A DNA stretch of 64,000 nt, taken from assembly GCF_026745355.1 (NCBI RefSeq), contig NC_079202.1:46760873-46824872 (forward strand), written 5' to 3'. The position numbers and the translations under genes were made by a program. A model generated the notes under the pieces. The model was not told the DNA's origin. It ran no database searches and saw only the letters and a list, made by a program, of their open reading frames with translations. This stretch comes from Beta vulgaris subsp. vulgaris (lineage: Eukaryota > Streptophyta > Magnoliopsida > Caryophyllales > Amaranthaceae). Shown here piece after piece: positions 1 to 9,481 of this stretch (within the stretch, counting starts at the first letter, position 1; each line of letters starts with the position of its first letter).

Positions 1-46
1 ATCTGCTCTTTAAAGCACCAAAAGTGAAGAATACAGAAGAAAATAA

Positions 47-107
47 ACTTAACTAAATAAGGAAAATAATAGCATATAGGGAACTTAACATACATGTGAC
101 CAAGTGT
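47..107 (+). repeat. direct repeat, copy 1 (about 60 bp)
   Basis: This stretch (TTAACTAAATAAGGAAAATA onward, ending near GACCAAGT) recurs almost unchanged at 714-773. The two copies are about 667 bp apart, flank the orphan exon at 277-339, and lie in the same orientation. No transposon ends are visible at either copy, so a local duplication is the simplest reading. Confidence 0.8.
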
Positions 108-276
108 TTTATGTTTTATGAGCTTGTACTGAACCTGGGAACCTTTCATCTTTCTGTGAACATAAGAGAGCATGCAAATTTATACTGCCAATCTGGCTCT
201 GGCGTTGCAATTTGGAATTCTATAATGTTCTGACAGGCAACCTATAAGTGTTCTAATCTTTATGTAAATTTTACAG

Positions 277-339
277 GCAATTGTCTTTACTTCGGAAGAT
301 TATAAGGATCTCCAGGTGCCCCTTCTAGCTATAATTCAG
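277..339 (+). CDS. orphan internal exon, gene not recognised
   Basis: A 63-bp open stretch is preceded by a pyrimidine-rich tract ending TTTTACAG and followed by a good donor, CAG|GTGAGC. It reads 21 codons in phase 0, beginning AIVFTSEDYKD and ending LLAIIQ. The splice signals and uninterrupted frame suggest a real exon of a + strand gene extending left of the window, or a pseudo-exon left by rearrangement. I see no convincing following exon before 900. I do not recognise the peptide. Confidence 0.35.
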
Positions 340-1977
340 GTGAGCAAAAATCAAATCGCATTGAATTAATCCAGCCAGTCTGTCTTGCCTCTTGGTGTGC
401 TGCAATATTTATCTTCGTGATGAAGGGTAAGGAATGGGAAGGCTCGAAGGAACTTTATAGACAAGGATCTGTATGATACAAATCGTGTCACACTGGCTTT
501 AAGGGTTTGAAAGATAAATTAGTAACTGCTCTAAATCTCCAATGAAGGAGAAACAAAACTCTGGCTCCGGATTCACTTTTGAATCTGGTTCTCTGTTAGA
601 GCTTGAAGCCAAACACAAAAGTTTAATCAAAATTGTCCAACCTTCCAGTGGTGAACTTATGAATATATAAATATGTTAATCAAACTCCTTTTTGTATCTG
701 CAACTTATAGGAAACATAACTAAATAAGGAAAATAATAGCATATAGGGAACTTAACATACATGTGACCAAGTATAATTACTTTCACTTCCAAGCTTAATG
801 ACGCACTGTTACTACTAACGTTACAACCGAATTAACTTAGTTTATTTACAAATAAGCCCATTAAACTGATCAATGGAAGTGGAACCAATAGGCCCCTTAA
901 GTTCATGTTGCCTTGATATTCTTGTTGCATCTTCTGATTACAAAAGTTCAATTTGAGGTGTGTGTTGTGCCTTTTGAAAGGCTTCATTCTTTTCCTCGAA
1001 AGTTTCCCTGTGTGTTGTTAGTTGCTGGCCCATTATTTTGCTGACAACATGTATTTTTTTTAGCATTACTGGATCTGCTTCAAGACATGCAACAACAAAT
1101 GTTTATAGGTTTCTTTATCTTTTAGAACCTTTTAACTGTATAACAGAACATGGGATTCTCATTCTCATACCTTCCATTACAACCTTTTGAACCAAATGCC
1201 CCCTTTACTGGATGAGGGGCATTTGGAAAGCTGTCAATAATCTTTGTTTTTACATTATCTTATTAAGTTACTACTTATTTAGATTGTGGTAGAATGAAAG
1301 TGGATGCTCTTGAGAACAGTTTATTCTAATAGCAATTTGCATCATATTAGTGCCAAAAGGCCATTGATGAGATGATGATAGATACCATTTAGCAAGAGCT
1401 TTTCATCTGTCTCTTACACTGTGGGTAGGTTGGCAGTAGCTAGGAGTTGGCAGAAAGGAGGAGGGGGGCAGCAGCTAGCAGGGTTGGCAGAAAGAGGGGG
1501 GGTACAGGGGGAGGGCAGTACCTAGGAGAGGGGGTGGCAGTAGCCATAACAATACTCTATTCAGATGATATGAGAAGCCAAAAACAACCCCATTCATAGC
1601 CCCAAATCTGCAGCAAACTGCAGCACAAACAGTACAAAATCGATACCTAAACTACAATAAAAACACACAGCAATAATCAAGCAGTTTTTTCTTTTCTTTT
1701 CTTCTGGACATATAGAAGGGAAAAAAGCCAAAAAGAGAGGCAAGAAAGTTTAGATAGACAGAGAGCAAGAGATAGAATGTGTGGCAACAACCTAATCATT
1801 ACTAAAAATTATCAGTAATTTTGTTCTCAATAACATTGAAACGATCATTATATATACATGTGTACTCATAAGTGATACATCAGGATTAACCGTTTATAGA
1901 AAGCATATTGGTATGGTAGTAGTATACTGATAACACAGATTAGCAAAACGACGACATAGTTCAACTTACAAAGTTCC
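340..1977. other. non-coding stretch with a G-rich minisatellite-like patch
   Basis: No exon could be supported here. At about 1425-1545 there is a G-rich patch with imperfect repeats of GGTTGGCAG/GGCAGTAG-type units and G runs of 5 to 7. The second copy of the direct repeat lies at 714-773. The rest is AT-rich intergenic or intronic sequence. Confidence 0.5.
714..773 (+). repeat. direct repeat, copy 2 (about 60 bp)
   Basis: This is the second copy of the repeat at 47-107, in the same orientation, with the copies essentially identical over the shared span (AACTAAATAAGGAAAATAAT through GTGACCAAGT). Confidence 0.8.
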
Positions 1978-2081
1978 AATTGCCAAAAGCTGCTGAATGG
2001 GATCGTAAGCAAGACAGGAAGTCGTAGAAGGGATTCCATAGTGAGCAATAACTTGTGGGTCTAAGTCAATCATACCTTTAT
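1973..2081 (-). CDS. exon of a tomosyn/LLGL-like WD40 protein (partial gene)
   Basis: On the minus strand an acceptor (GTGACTCACAG) precedes an open exon reading MIDLDPQVIAHYGIPSTTSC followed by LAYDPIQQLLAIGTL, ending at a strong GTAAGT donor in phase 2. The pattern DP-x-V-x-x-HYGIPS...AxDPIQxLLAIGT is the characteristic start of the N-terminal WD40 propeller in plant tomosyn/Sro7/LLGL-like proteins, which bind SNAREs in exocytosis. The next exon, expected to begin with DGRIKV-type sequence, is not visible in 1-1970. The rest of the gene is therefore either beyond the left edge after a long intron, or missing. A short candidate upstream exon (with CTGCAACAATTGAAAATG) ends at a GTATTC donor near 2719. 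Family assignment is from memory of the motif. Confidence 0.6.
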
Positions 2082-2961
2082 TGTTCTGTGAGTCACTCTA
2101 TTATCCAAGATAGAAAAATGATTACACAATGAATTCACAAGCCCTTTACAGTTCACTTAGCTGATTTATCCAAAATTCACAATACGTGTAAAATGAACAA
2201 AGATTTGTAATCCGTGAAAACCAAATTTACCACGTACCATATGAAACCGCTAACAATTTTTGCAACGTAAATGTATAACAATATATCCTTTCAAGAAGAC
2301 AAATTGCTTCTAAAAAATTAACTGTATCCCTACCAAAGAAGTTCTTCTTTCACCATACAAACGATTGCACTAGACTGACTGCTAATGACAGTCTAGCAGA
2401 ACTTGCCCATCTCCTAAATTGTCCACATATTTCCGACTAGCCAATCGTACAATAGAATTAAAACAAAATTAGAGTATTATAACAAAAAAAAATCACATAA
2501 ACCTCATCAAACGCAAAGCAGACTTAACACTTTGTAATCCAATATATACTAAATTGAACAAAAATAAACCTCATCAAAAGGAAATGCATATCCAGTATCC
2601 CAACAAAATTAAACCGAAAACCCTATAGGATAATTGAAGATATTCAAAAAACTTGTGACAAATTAATAACAATAAATCAAAAAAATCGAAACTATACAAT
2701 TGAGATATACAGAATACCTCATGCTCATTTTCAATTGTTGCAGATCTGAAACTACTCAGTGGTAAAAATCAGAGAAGATGATTGGACAACCTTCACAAAC
2801 ATTAGTGCCATAAAAAAATTGATTGTTTGAAGATTAGCTCATTGCTTTAAATTGAGATAACAATAGCTTTTTGTTATTCTGATTTAGGTTTTTTTGGAGG
2901 AAAAGATGAACAAGAATGGAGTTCGTGGGATAAGTGCCTTGCTACAGACCTACAATATTAT
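2082..2961. other. AT-rich sequence upstream of the tomosyn-like exon
   Basis: This is probably the first intron or 5' region of the minus-strand tomosyn-like gene. A possible small upstream exon is at about 2719-2746 (minus), between a TTTCAG acceptor and a GTATTC donor. Nothing else is supported. Confidence 0.4.
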
Positions 2962-3338
2962 GGGCCTGTTCGGCGATAGCTTTTCAACTAGCTTTTAGTG
3001 TTTTGACTTGGTCAAAACACTAATTGAGTGTTTGGCATGATAGAGTTTAGAGTAGTGGTTAGAGTTTGAAGTAGTGTTTAGATAGCTTTTGGCAAACGTT
3101 ATAATGTATAGCGTTGGAATAGGAAAGTAGCGTTCCTTTTTTTTAAAAAAAAAAAAATTACAAAAAACTCCTAATCTCATCTTCATTCTTGCTCTGCCTC
3201 CATCCAGATCTAACGCAGTTCAATGAATGTTGAGGAATATCCATATTTTTCTTGCAATAATTATATTTAATTGAACACCATCACCAATATGAATTGAAGG
3301 TGCTTAAGCGATCGGGTTTGCTTCAAAATTCTCGAATT

Positions 3339-3474
3339 TGTTAGGCCCATGTATATATGTATGCTTTATTATATTCTCTTGTATTATGAGTGTATAGCCC
3401 ATTAGCTCTCTTGATTAGGATGTATTTATTGCTAACCCTAATATCAATACAACTAAGGAAAATCATTCCCTACA
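3339..3474 (+). repeat. 5' LTR of young Ty1/copia element
   Basis: This LTR begins TGTTAGGCCC and ends CCCTACA (TG...CA), 136 bp long. By eye it is identical to the 3' LTR at 8039-8174. The preceding five bases GAATT (3334-3338) match those after the 3' LTR (8175-8179), giving an exact target-site duplication. It is followed at once by TGGTATCGGAGC, a primer-binding site close to the initiator-methionine tRNA complement. Confidence 0.97.
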
Positions 3475-3494
3475 TGGTATCGGAGCTATAAGCC
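3475..3494 (+). promoter_or_regulatory. primer-binding site of the young copia element
   Basis: TGGTATCGGAGC directly abuts the 5' LTR end. Plant copia elements usually carry TGGTATCAGAGC, complementary to the initiator tRNA-Met 3' end. There is one mismatch (G for A at the eighth base). Confidence 0.85.
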
Positions 3495-3587
3495 TCCCTG
3501 CAGTTTTTTTTCCCTCTTCTACTACTGCTTCCTCACGGCAGCACCACCCTACTTCACGCCCCTCCACAGCGGCGCGTTCGTAATACC

Positions 3588-6356
3588 ATGACAGAGGACT
3601 CTAAAACCGACGCATCTTCACCGTTTTTTTTGAGTTCCGGCGACCAACCCGGCAACTTGATCACTCACGTGATTCTCAAAGGGGATAATTACTTATCATG
3701 GGCTAGGGCAATCACGTTGTCTCTCAAGGCTCGTCGAAAGTTCGTATTCATTGATGGCACTATTCATAAACCTACCGAAAAGAAAAAATTACTTGACTGG
3801 GACACTGTTAACTCCATGCTAGTATCATGGATGCTCCGTAGCATGGATCCGAAGTTGGCGGCTTCTATCCCGTATCACGAGGAGGCTCGACCCTTATGGC
3901 TTTACTTGGAGGGTCGGTTTTGTGTCGCTGATGGACCTCGTCTCCAACAACTTCGGGCCGCCATTGTTACTTGTAAACAAACCAAAACTATGACTATGGA
4001 GGATTACTATAACACGTTAATGGGTTTATATGATGATTTGGCTCGTTTGAAACCTTTACATGGCTGTACATGTGGGTCGTGTACTTGTGATGTGGCTGCA
4101 AAATTCGCCGCCGATCGTGATGAGGAGCAACTGCATCAATTTTATATTGGTGTAGATGATGAATTGTATTCCACAGTGCGGTCCAATCTCCTCTCTCAAC
4201 AACCACCGCCCGATCTCACTCGCGCTTACCATGCCTTTTTACAGGAGGAACGGGTTCGCGGTATGGCTCGCGATAAATCTGTGGCGGAGGATGCTCATGT
4301 GTTTGCTGTGAAAGGTCCTCTTGATCGCTTGGACCGCCCGGACAAGTCGAAACTTGTGTGCTCTCACTGTAAAAAACGAGGCCATGATATTTCTTCTTGC
4401 TTTAAACTCCATGGTCGACCCGCATGGTGGGAGGAAAAATATGGCAAGGGTTCTAATCTGTCCTCCTCCAATCTCGCCGAAAAATCTGGTCTGTCCGCAC
4501 CTCCTCCGCCGGACCGTCGCTCTACCGCACCTGCTGCGCGTGCACTCGCTGTGTGTGAAGCTGCCACTGCTCTTGGCAGCAGCTCCCTGCCCACGCAGGC
4601 TCCTCACGGTGGGGGTGGGGGAACATCCCTTGACTCCCTCACTCCCGCTCAAATGCAGGTGCTCTTAAATATGGTTAATGAACGCTCTAATGATGCTATG
4701 ATGGGTGAGTCGTTTATTTCTTCTTGGCTCCTTGACACGGGAGCTTCGTATCATGTGACTGGCACTTCTTCTTTCTTACTTGACACTATTAATCTTGTTG
4801 ATTGTTGTGTTGGTTTGCCCGATGGTAAACGTGTTATGGCTACTAAGGCTGGAACTGTTCATCTTCCCGGGGGTCTAGTTCTTACTCATGTGTTGTTTGT
4901 TCCCTCTCTCTCTTGTAATCTGATTTCGGTGTCGAAATTGATTGATGACTCTCAGTGTGTTGTTCGGTTCACTGACTCTTTGTGTGCTATACAGGACCTT
5001 CGCTCGGGGAACCTGATTGGAGCCGGTGAACGAAAGGAGGGACTCTATTATTATCGTGGGATTCCGCGTATACATGCTGTGACCGCTTCTGAGATCAGCG
5101 AATTTGAGTTGTGGCATCGCCGCTTGGGGCACCCCTCGGATAAGGTCGTCAAGCTTCTTCCTGTGCTTCGTGATAGTAGTAGCAAGAAATGTTTAAATAA
5201 GGCATGTATTGTTTGTCCTCAGGCAAAACAGTCGCGTCCTAGCTTTCCTATTAGTTATAATAAAGCTAGTCGTATTTTTGAGTTGATTCATTGTGATCTG
5301 TGGGGTCCTTATAAGACTGCCTCTTCATGTGGTGCACATTATTTTTTAACTTTAGTGGATGATTTCTCTCGTGCTACTTGGGTGTATTTGTTGCCGTCCA
5401 AATCTCACGTTTATCAGTCCTTCTGTTCGTTTTTTGCTATGATTGAATGTCAATTTGAGGTTCATGTTAAACGGGTCCGCAGTGATAATGGCACAGAATT
5501 CAACTGCATGCTTGATTATTTTTCTACTCATGGTATTCTGTTCCAAACCTCTTGTGTTGGCACTCCACAACAAAATGGACGTGTTGAGCGCAAACATCGT
5601 CATATTCTTAATGTTAGTCGTGCTCTCATGTTTCAAGGGTCTCTTCCTATCTCTTTTTGGGGTGAATGTGTGCTTGGTGCTGTTTACTTAATTAATCGAA
5701 CCCCTTCTCGTTTGTTGAACAATAAGACTCCCTTTGAGATGTTGTTTGGTGTTCTCCCTGATTTTCATGAACTGAAGGTGTTTGGGTGTCTTTGTTTTGC
5801 TCATAACCAACGTGCCAAGGGGGACAAGTTTGCCTCTCGTAGTCGGAAGGGTGTGTTCGTCGGCTACCCTCATAATAAAAAAGGATGGAAGGTGTATGAT
5901 TTGGAGACTCACGAAATTTTTGTTTCGCGCGATGTTCAATTTTTTGAGAATGAGTTTCCCATGCTTGATACTAATGTGGGCTTGGAGTCGGATTTATTGG
6001 ATTTTTGGGGTCTTACTACTTCGTCCGTCATCCTCGATGAGGTCCACCCTACTGGTTCGTCCTCTTCTGGGTCCGCTGCATCTCCTGTTGGGCCCCCTCT
6101 TCCTGAGCCTACCGCTCCCGCTGAGTCTACCGATACTACTGGGCCTACAGCTCCCAGCACAGATCCCGGTCCCTCGTCTTCCAGCCCACCTGCCTCGGTT
6201 ACTGCTGGGCCTACCGATACTGCTGGGCCTTCTGCCCCGGGTTCCTTAGCCTCGTCTAGGCCGCCTGCCCCTCCTTGGACTCTGCTTCTGATTTGGGTCG
6301 TGGTCGTCGCGCTAAGCGCCCCTCTGTATTGCTGCGTGATTATGTCACTCCTCTGA
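3588..6356 (+). CDS. copia gag-protease-integrase open frame
   Basis: The first ATG after the leader opens a 922-codon frame. In order: a Retrotran_gag_3-like N-terminus (about residues 15-65, with DQPGNLITHVILKGDNYLSW); the UBN2-like gag body; a CCHC zinc knuckle CSHCKKRGHDISSC at about 258; the retroviral-type aspartic protease motif LLDTGASYH at about 380; a GAG-pre-integrase motif LWHRRLGHP at about 507; and the integrase core with HCDLWGP (about 570), SDNGTEF (about 631) and PQQNGRVERKH (about 662). After the integrase comes a Pro/Ser/Thr-rich linker. The last roughly 30 residues are read out of frame, because the RT-RNase H part continues in another frame from about 6260. The product is the element's own replication machinery, not a host function. 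Confidence 0.95.
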   Translation: MTEDSKTDASSPFFLSSGDQPGNLITHVILKGDNYLSWARAITLSLKARRKFVFIDGTIHKPTEKKKLLDWDTVNSMLVSWMLRSMDPKLAASIPYHEEARPLWLYLEGRFCVADGPRLQQLRAAIVTCKQTKTMTMEDYYNTLMGLYDDLARLKPLHGCTCGSCTCDVAAKFAADRDEEQLHQFYIGVDDELYSTVRSNLLSQQPPPDLTRAYHAFLQEERVRGMARDKSVAEDAHVFAVKGPLDRLDRPDKSKLVCSHCKKRGHDISSCFKLHGRPAWWEEKYGKGSNLSSSNLAEKSGLSAPPPPDRRSTAPAARALAVCEAATALGSSSLPTQAPHGGGGGTSLDSLTPAQMQVLLNMVNERSNDAMMGESFISSWLLDTGASYHVTGTSSFLLDTINLVDCCVGLPDGKRVMATKAGTVHLPGGLVLTHVLFVPSLSCNLISVSKLIDDSQCVVRFTDSLCAIQDLRSGNLIGAGERKEGLYYYRGIPRIHAVTASEISEFELWHRRLGHPSDKVVKLLPVLRDSSSKKCLNKACIVCPQAKQSRPSFPISYNKASRIFELIHCDLWGPYKTASSCGAHYFLTLVDDFSRATWVYLLPSKSHVYQSFCSFFAMIECQFEVHVKRVRSDNGTEFNCMLDYFSTHGILFQTSCVGTPQQNGRVERKHRHILNVSRALMFQGSLPISFWGECVLGAVYLINRTPSRLLNNKTPFEMLFGVLPDFHELKVFGCLCFAHNQRAKGDKFASRSRKGVFVGYPHNKKGWKVYDLETHEIFVSRDVQFFENEFPMLDTNVGLESDLLDFWGLTTSSVILDEVHPTGSSSSGSAASPVGPPLPEPTAPAESTDTTGPTAPSTDPGPSSSSPPASVTAGPTDTAGPSAPGSLASSRPPAPPWTLLLIWVVVVALSAPLYCCVIMSLL

Positions 6357-8032
6357 ATCCCACTTTGAGTCCCTCCTCTAGCTCTCCTGCTTCATCTGGT
6401 TCCTCAGGTACTCCTTATCCTTTAGCGCATTTTGTGTCTGCTGATAAGTTTTCTTTGCCACACCGTGTTTTCCTGGCTGCTCTTACTACAGGTCATGAAC
6501 CCCGTAGCTTCAAAGAAGCTATGACTCATGCTGGTTGGCGTGAGGCCATGCAAAAGGAGATTACTGCTTTGGAGGCTAATGATACTTGGTCTATGACCCC
6601 TCTCCCTCCAGGAAAGCATGCGCTCGGGTGTAAATGGGTGTATAAACTTAAATATCATGCAGATGGCTCGGTTGAGCGCCTTAAGGCGTGTCTGGTGATC
6701 TTTGGCAACCGTCAGGTTGAGGGCCTGGATTATAATGAGACTTTTGCTCCTGTGGCAAAAATGGTGACTGTTCGGGTTTTTCTTGCTCTTGCTGCAGCTA
6801 AGAATTGGGAGTTACATCAGATGGATGTTCACAATGCTTTTCTTCATGGTGATCTTGCCGAAGAAGTCTATATGAAATCTCCCCCTGGGTTTCATGGGTC
6901 TTCCCCGGGCCTTGTTTGTCGGCTTAAGAAGTCTCTCTATGGGCTTCGTCAAGCCCCTCGGTGCTGGTTTGCTAAGCTAGCTGCTTCTCTTCACCGGTAC
7001 GGCTTCCTGCAATCTTACTCTGATTACTCTCTCTTCACTCTTACCCAGGGCTCTGTGCAGCTCAATGTTCTTGTTTATGTGGATGATCTTATCATTTCTG
7101 GGAATGACTCTTCTGCCATTACTGCATTCAAGTTATATTTGGGTGAGTGTTTTCACATGAAGGACTTGGGTCCCCTCAAGTACTTCCTCGGGGTTGAGGT
7201 TGCTCGGAGTTCTGAGGGCATTTTCTTGAGTCAACGCAAGTACACTCTTGATATTATCGCTGAATCAGGCCTGCTGGGTGCTCGTCCCTCTAGTTTTCCT
7301 ATGGAACCGAATCATCACCTGGCTCTTGCTTCTGGTGATCTTCTTGCTGATCCGGAGCAGTATCGGCGCCTTGTTGGCCGTTTGATTTATCTCTCTTTCA
7401 CACGCCCGGATCTTGCCTATACGGTCCATATTTTGGCTCAGTTCATGCAGGCCCCCCGTCAGGAACATTGGGCCGCCGCTCTCCGTGTCGTTCATTACCT
7501 TAAGGGTTGCCCTGGGCAGGGAATTCTCCTTCGTGCGGATTGTGATCTACAGTTGACTGGTTGGTGTGACTCTGATTGGGCTAGTTGTCCCCTTACTCGT
7601 CGCTCTCTTACTGGGTGGCTTGTGTTTCTTGGTCATTCCCCTGTGTCTTGGAAGACTAAGAAACAACACACTGTCTCTCGCTCTTCTTCTGAGGCTGAGT
7701 ATCGGTCCATGGCCACTACTACTTGTGAGTTGATTTGGCTTAAGGCTCTTCTTCAGAGTCTTGGTATTGCTCATCCCCGTGCTATGCGCCTTTATTGTGA
7801 TAGTCAGTCTGCCCTTCATATTGCGCAGAATCCCGTCTTTCATGAGCGCACGAAACATATCGAGGTGGATTGTCACTATGTTAGGGATGCCCTTCAGGCC
7901 GGTCTTATTTCTACCCATCATGTTTCTACTACGGACCAACTTGCGGATGTTTTCACCAAGGCTCTAGGAAAACGACAATTTCACTACTTGTTAGACAAGT
8001 TGGGCATTTGTGATCTTCATGCTCCAACTTGA
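6260..8032 (+). CDS. copia reverse transcriptase-RNase H open frame
   Basis: This frame is open from just after a TAG at 6257-6259 to the TGA at 8030-8032. It has no plausible ATG of its own near its start and is the continuation of the gag-pol frame, displaced by one base. RT motifs: CKWVYKLK; the palm segment QMDVHNAFLHGDL, where plant copia elements usually have DVKTAFL; KSLYGLRQAPR; and catalytic YVDDLI near 7075. RNase H motifs: GWCDSDWASC, SRSSSEAEYRSMA and the C-terminal ADVFTKAL, followed by stop and polypurine tract. All catalytic-looking motifs are present, so decay is minimal apart from the frame break. Confidence 0.93.
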   Translation, partial: AACPSLDSASDLGRGRRAKRPSVLLRDYVTPLNPTLSPSSSSPASSGSSGTPYPLAHFVSADKFSLPHRVFLAALTTGHEPRSFKEAMTHAGWREAMQKEITALEANDTWSMTPLPPGKHALGCKWVYKLKYHADGSVERLKACLVIFGNRQVEGLDYNETFAPVAKMVTVRVFLALAAAKNWELHQMDVHNAFLHGDLAEEVYMKSPPGFHGSSPGLVCRLKKSLYGLRQAPRCWFAKLAASLHRYGFLQSYSDYSLFTLTQGSVQLNVLVYVDDLIISGNDSSAITAFKLYLGECFHMKDLGPLKYFLGVEVARSSEGIFLSQRKYTLDIIAESGLLGARPSSFPMEPNHHLALASGDLLADPEQYRRLVGRLIYLSFTRPDLAYTVHILAQFMQAPRQEHWAAALRVVHYLKGCPGQGILLRADCDLQLTGWCDSDWASCPLTRRSLTGWLVFLGHSPVSWKTKKQHTVSRSSSEAEYRSMATTTCELIWLKALLQSLGIAHPRAMRLYCDSQSALHIAQNPVFHERTKHIEVDCHYVRDALQAGLISTHHVSTTDQLADVFTKALGKRQFHYLLDKLGICDLHAPT

Positions 8033-8038
8033 GGGGGG

Positions 8039-8174
8039 TGTTAGGCCCATGTATATATGTATGCTTTATTATATTCTCTTGTATTATGAGTGTATAGCCC
8101 ATTAGCTCTCTTGATTAGGATGTATTTATTGCTAACCCTAATATCAATACAACTAAGGAAAATCATTCCCTACA
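8039..8174 (+). repeat. 3' LTR of young Ty1/copia element
   Basis: This 136-bp LTR (TGTTAGGCCC...CCCTACA) shows no difference from the 5' LTR by eye. It is preceded by the purine tract TTGAGGGGGG and followed by target duplication GAATT at 8175-8179. Confidence 0.97.
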
Positions 8175-8906
8175 GAATTCGTCAACGGCAGCGAAGGTTC
8201 TGGTTGTGGTGGTGGTTGCGGCAGCCGTTTCAGCCATTAATGGAGGAGAGGGTATGGTGGTTGTTAATGGTGACTCTAAACTCTAAAGGAATTGAGAGAG
8301 AGGGGAAGAGAAATAGGCAGCGAAGGATGAGATGCATACATGTCATTTTTAGCTTACAATTAGACTTAAGTATCTTGGCCTCTTGGGCCCTTCTACGGGC
8401 TCTATGGCATTTTGCATACTATGATGAGTTTCATTATAAAAACATGTGAGAGACTTATAGTAGATCCCATAAATTATTATACTTGTTTAGTACTTGTTTA
8501 GTTGTATTGTGGTGATCGTATATTACCAGTAGTTGTATAATTTTGTTCTCTGATGTATATAGATCCTGGACTGGATAAAGTATAACTTTCTTGACATTAA
8601 ATAAGCTAAAGTTTAAACATTTTTTATCTTAATATAAACATTGAATAAAATCTATCTATTACAAAAAGAAAGTAACGTATTGTGCATGTTCATAATATCG
8701 TAAAATAATTGATGATGTTATTGAAATTAATATTATAATGATAATCTCTACATCTACTTTTACCAAACACATATATTTTAAACAGCTACTTTCATAGTTA
8801 AAAGCTGACAGCTACTATCACACAGCTAACAGCTACTCAAACAGCTAACAGCTACTCGAACAGCCAACAGCTACTCGAACAGCTACTTTTGCCGAACAGG
8901 CCCTAT

Positions 8907-9481
8907 GTCTGTGACTGAAGGGTTTAATTTTCTTCTTTTCTTTTTAATTTTCCTTTTTTCTGAAATATTGAAGTGAATGAAGACAACCGCTTTTTTCCCC
9001 CAAAATTTTAACGAGCGGGCAAATGATTTTTCCCAAAATTTAAACGACGCGGTCAAATGGTCACACGCTTGGCACGTGACCAATCTCGACGCTTTTATAT
9101 GTTGAGAATATTTCTAGACACACAAAAGTGTCGAGAAAACACGGAATAATAAATACACGAAGAACGCTTTAACATAGTGTCGAGGGAATAGTGTTGAGAA
9201 AACACTCTTTTTGTGGTAGTGATATCTTGTAGAATTATAGACTAAATTTATAACGTAACATGAATAAAAATATCTTATTTTATTTTTACATGCTAACCAA
9301 ATGAATTACTTACAAGCATACATAAAATAATTAATAAAATAGATCAAAAAGGATACAGGAAAGAAAAGCCATTAATCTTTCAATGTAAAAATTTTGTATT
9401 AGAGGATACGTATAATAACTTTTTAAAGTGTTTTAGCTTATAGTAACTCTTTTAAGTGCTTTAAGTTACAATAATTTTTTA
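8907..9481. mobile_element. CACTA (En/Spm-like) right terminus, left part not found
   Basis: At 9221 the sequence ends CTTTTTGTGGTAGTG, the complement of a CACTACCACAAAAAG terminus. Inside it are inverted and direct copies of GTGTCGAGAAAACAC and GTGTTGAGAAAACAC (9128-9205), typical CACTA subterminal repeats. No matching CACTACCACAAA end lies upstream in the window, so this is a truncated end, roughly 9000-9221. The rest of 8907-9481 is AT-rich with no feature I can support. Confidence 0.55.

Larger units (their letters stand above)
3339..8174 (+). mobile_element. young full-length Ty1/copia retrotransposon (4836 bp)
   Basis: A complete element: identical 136-bp LTRs, a tRNA-Met-type primer-binding site at 3475, one gag-pol region with domain order gag-protease-integrase-RT-RNase H, a purine tract (GAGGGGGG, 8031-8038) before the 3' LTR, and the GAATT target duplication. 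LTR identity implies recent insertion. The coding region is open except for one change of frame near 6260-6276. Very short LTRs and a Retrotran_gag_3-type gag are seen in some plant copia lineages; I do not assign the lineage. Confidence 0.97.
2962..8903. mobile_element. TIR element (about 1.1 kb) split by a copia insertion
   Basis: The ends are a perfect 13-bp inverted repeat, GGGCCTGTTCGGC at 2962 and its complement ending at 8903, flanked by a 3-bp direct repeat TAT (2959-2961 and 8904-8906). The right subterminal region carries several copies of ACAGCTACTCGAACAGC-type repeats (8805-8890), matching TAGCT-rich sequence near the left end. Subtracting the copia insertion (3339-8174 plus one 5-bp duplication) leaves about 1101 bp with no transposase, so it is non-autonomous. 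The TIR resembles Tourist/Harbinger-like or hAT-like ends, but TAT is not the usual TTA/TAA, so I leave the superfamily open. Confidence 0.65.

Noticed and set aside
4239..4652. 137-codon open frame on minus inside the young copia gag
   Set aside because: It is a shadow frame of the gag coding sequence with no recognisable domain and no leader.
5782..6249. 155-codon + strand frame overlapping integrase and linker
   Set aside because: It is the alternative frame of the Pro/Ser-rich linker and integrase region, low complexity Leu/Pro, and overlaps the real frame.
3588..8032. Treating the copia gag-pol as a host-domesticated gene
   Set aside because: Identical LTRs, exact target duplication, primer-binding site and purine tract show an ordinary retrotransposon.
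8090..8449. 119-codon + frame after the young copia
   Set aside because: It starts inside the 3' LTR and continues into TIR-element sequence. Arg/Trp-rich chance frame.
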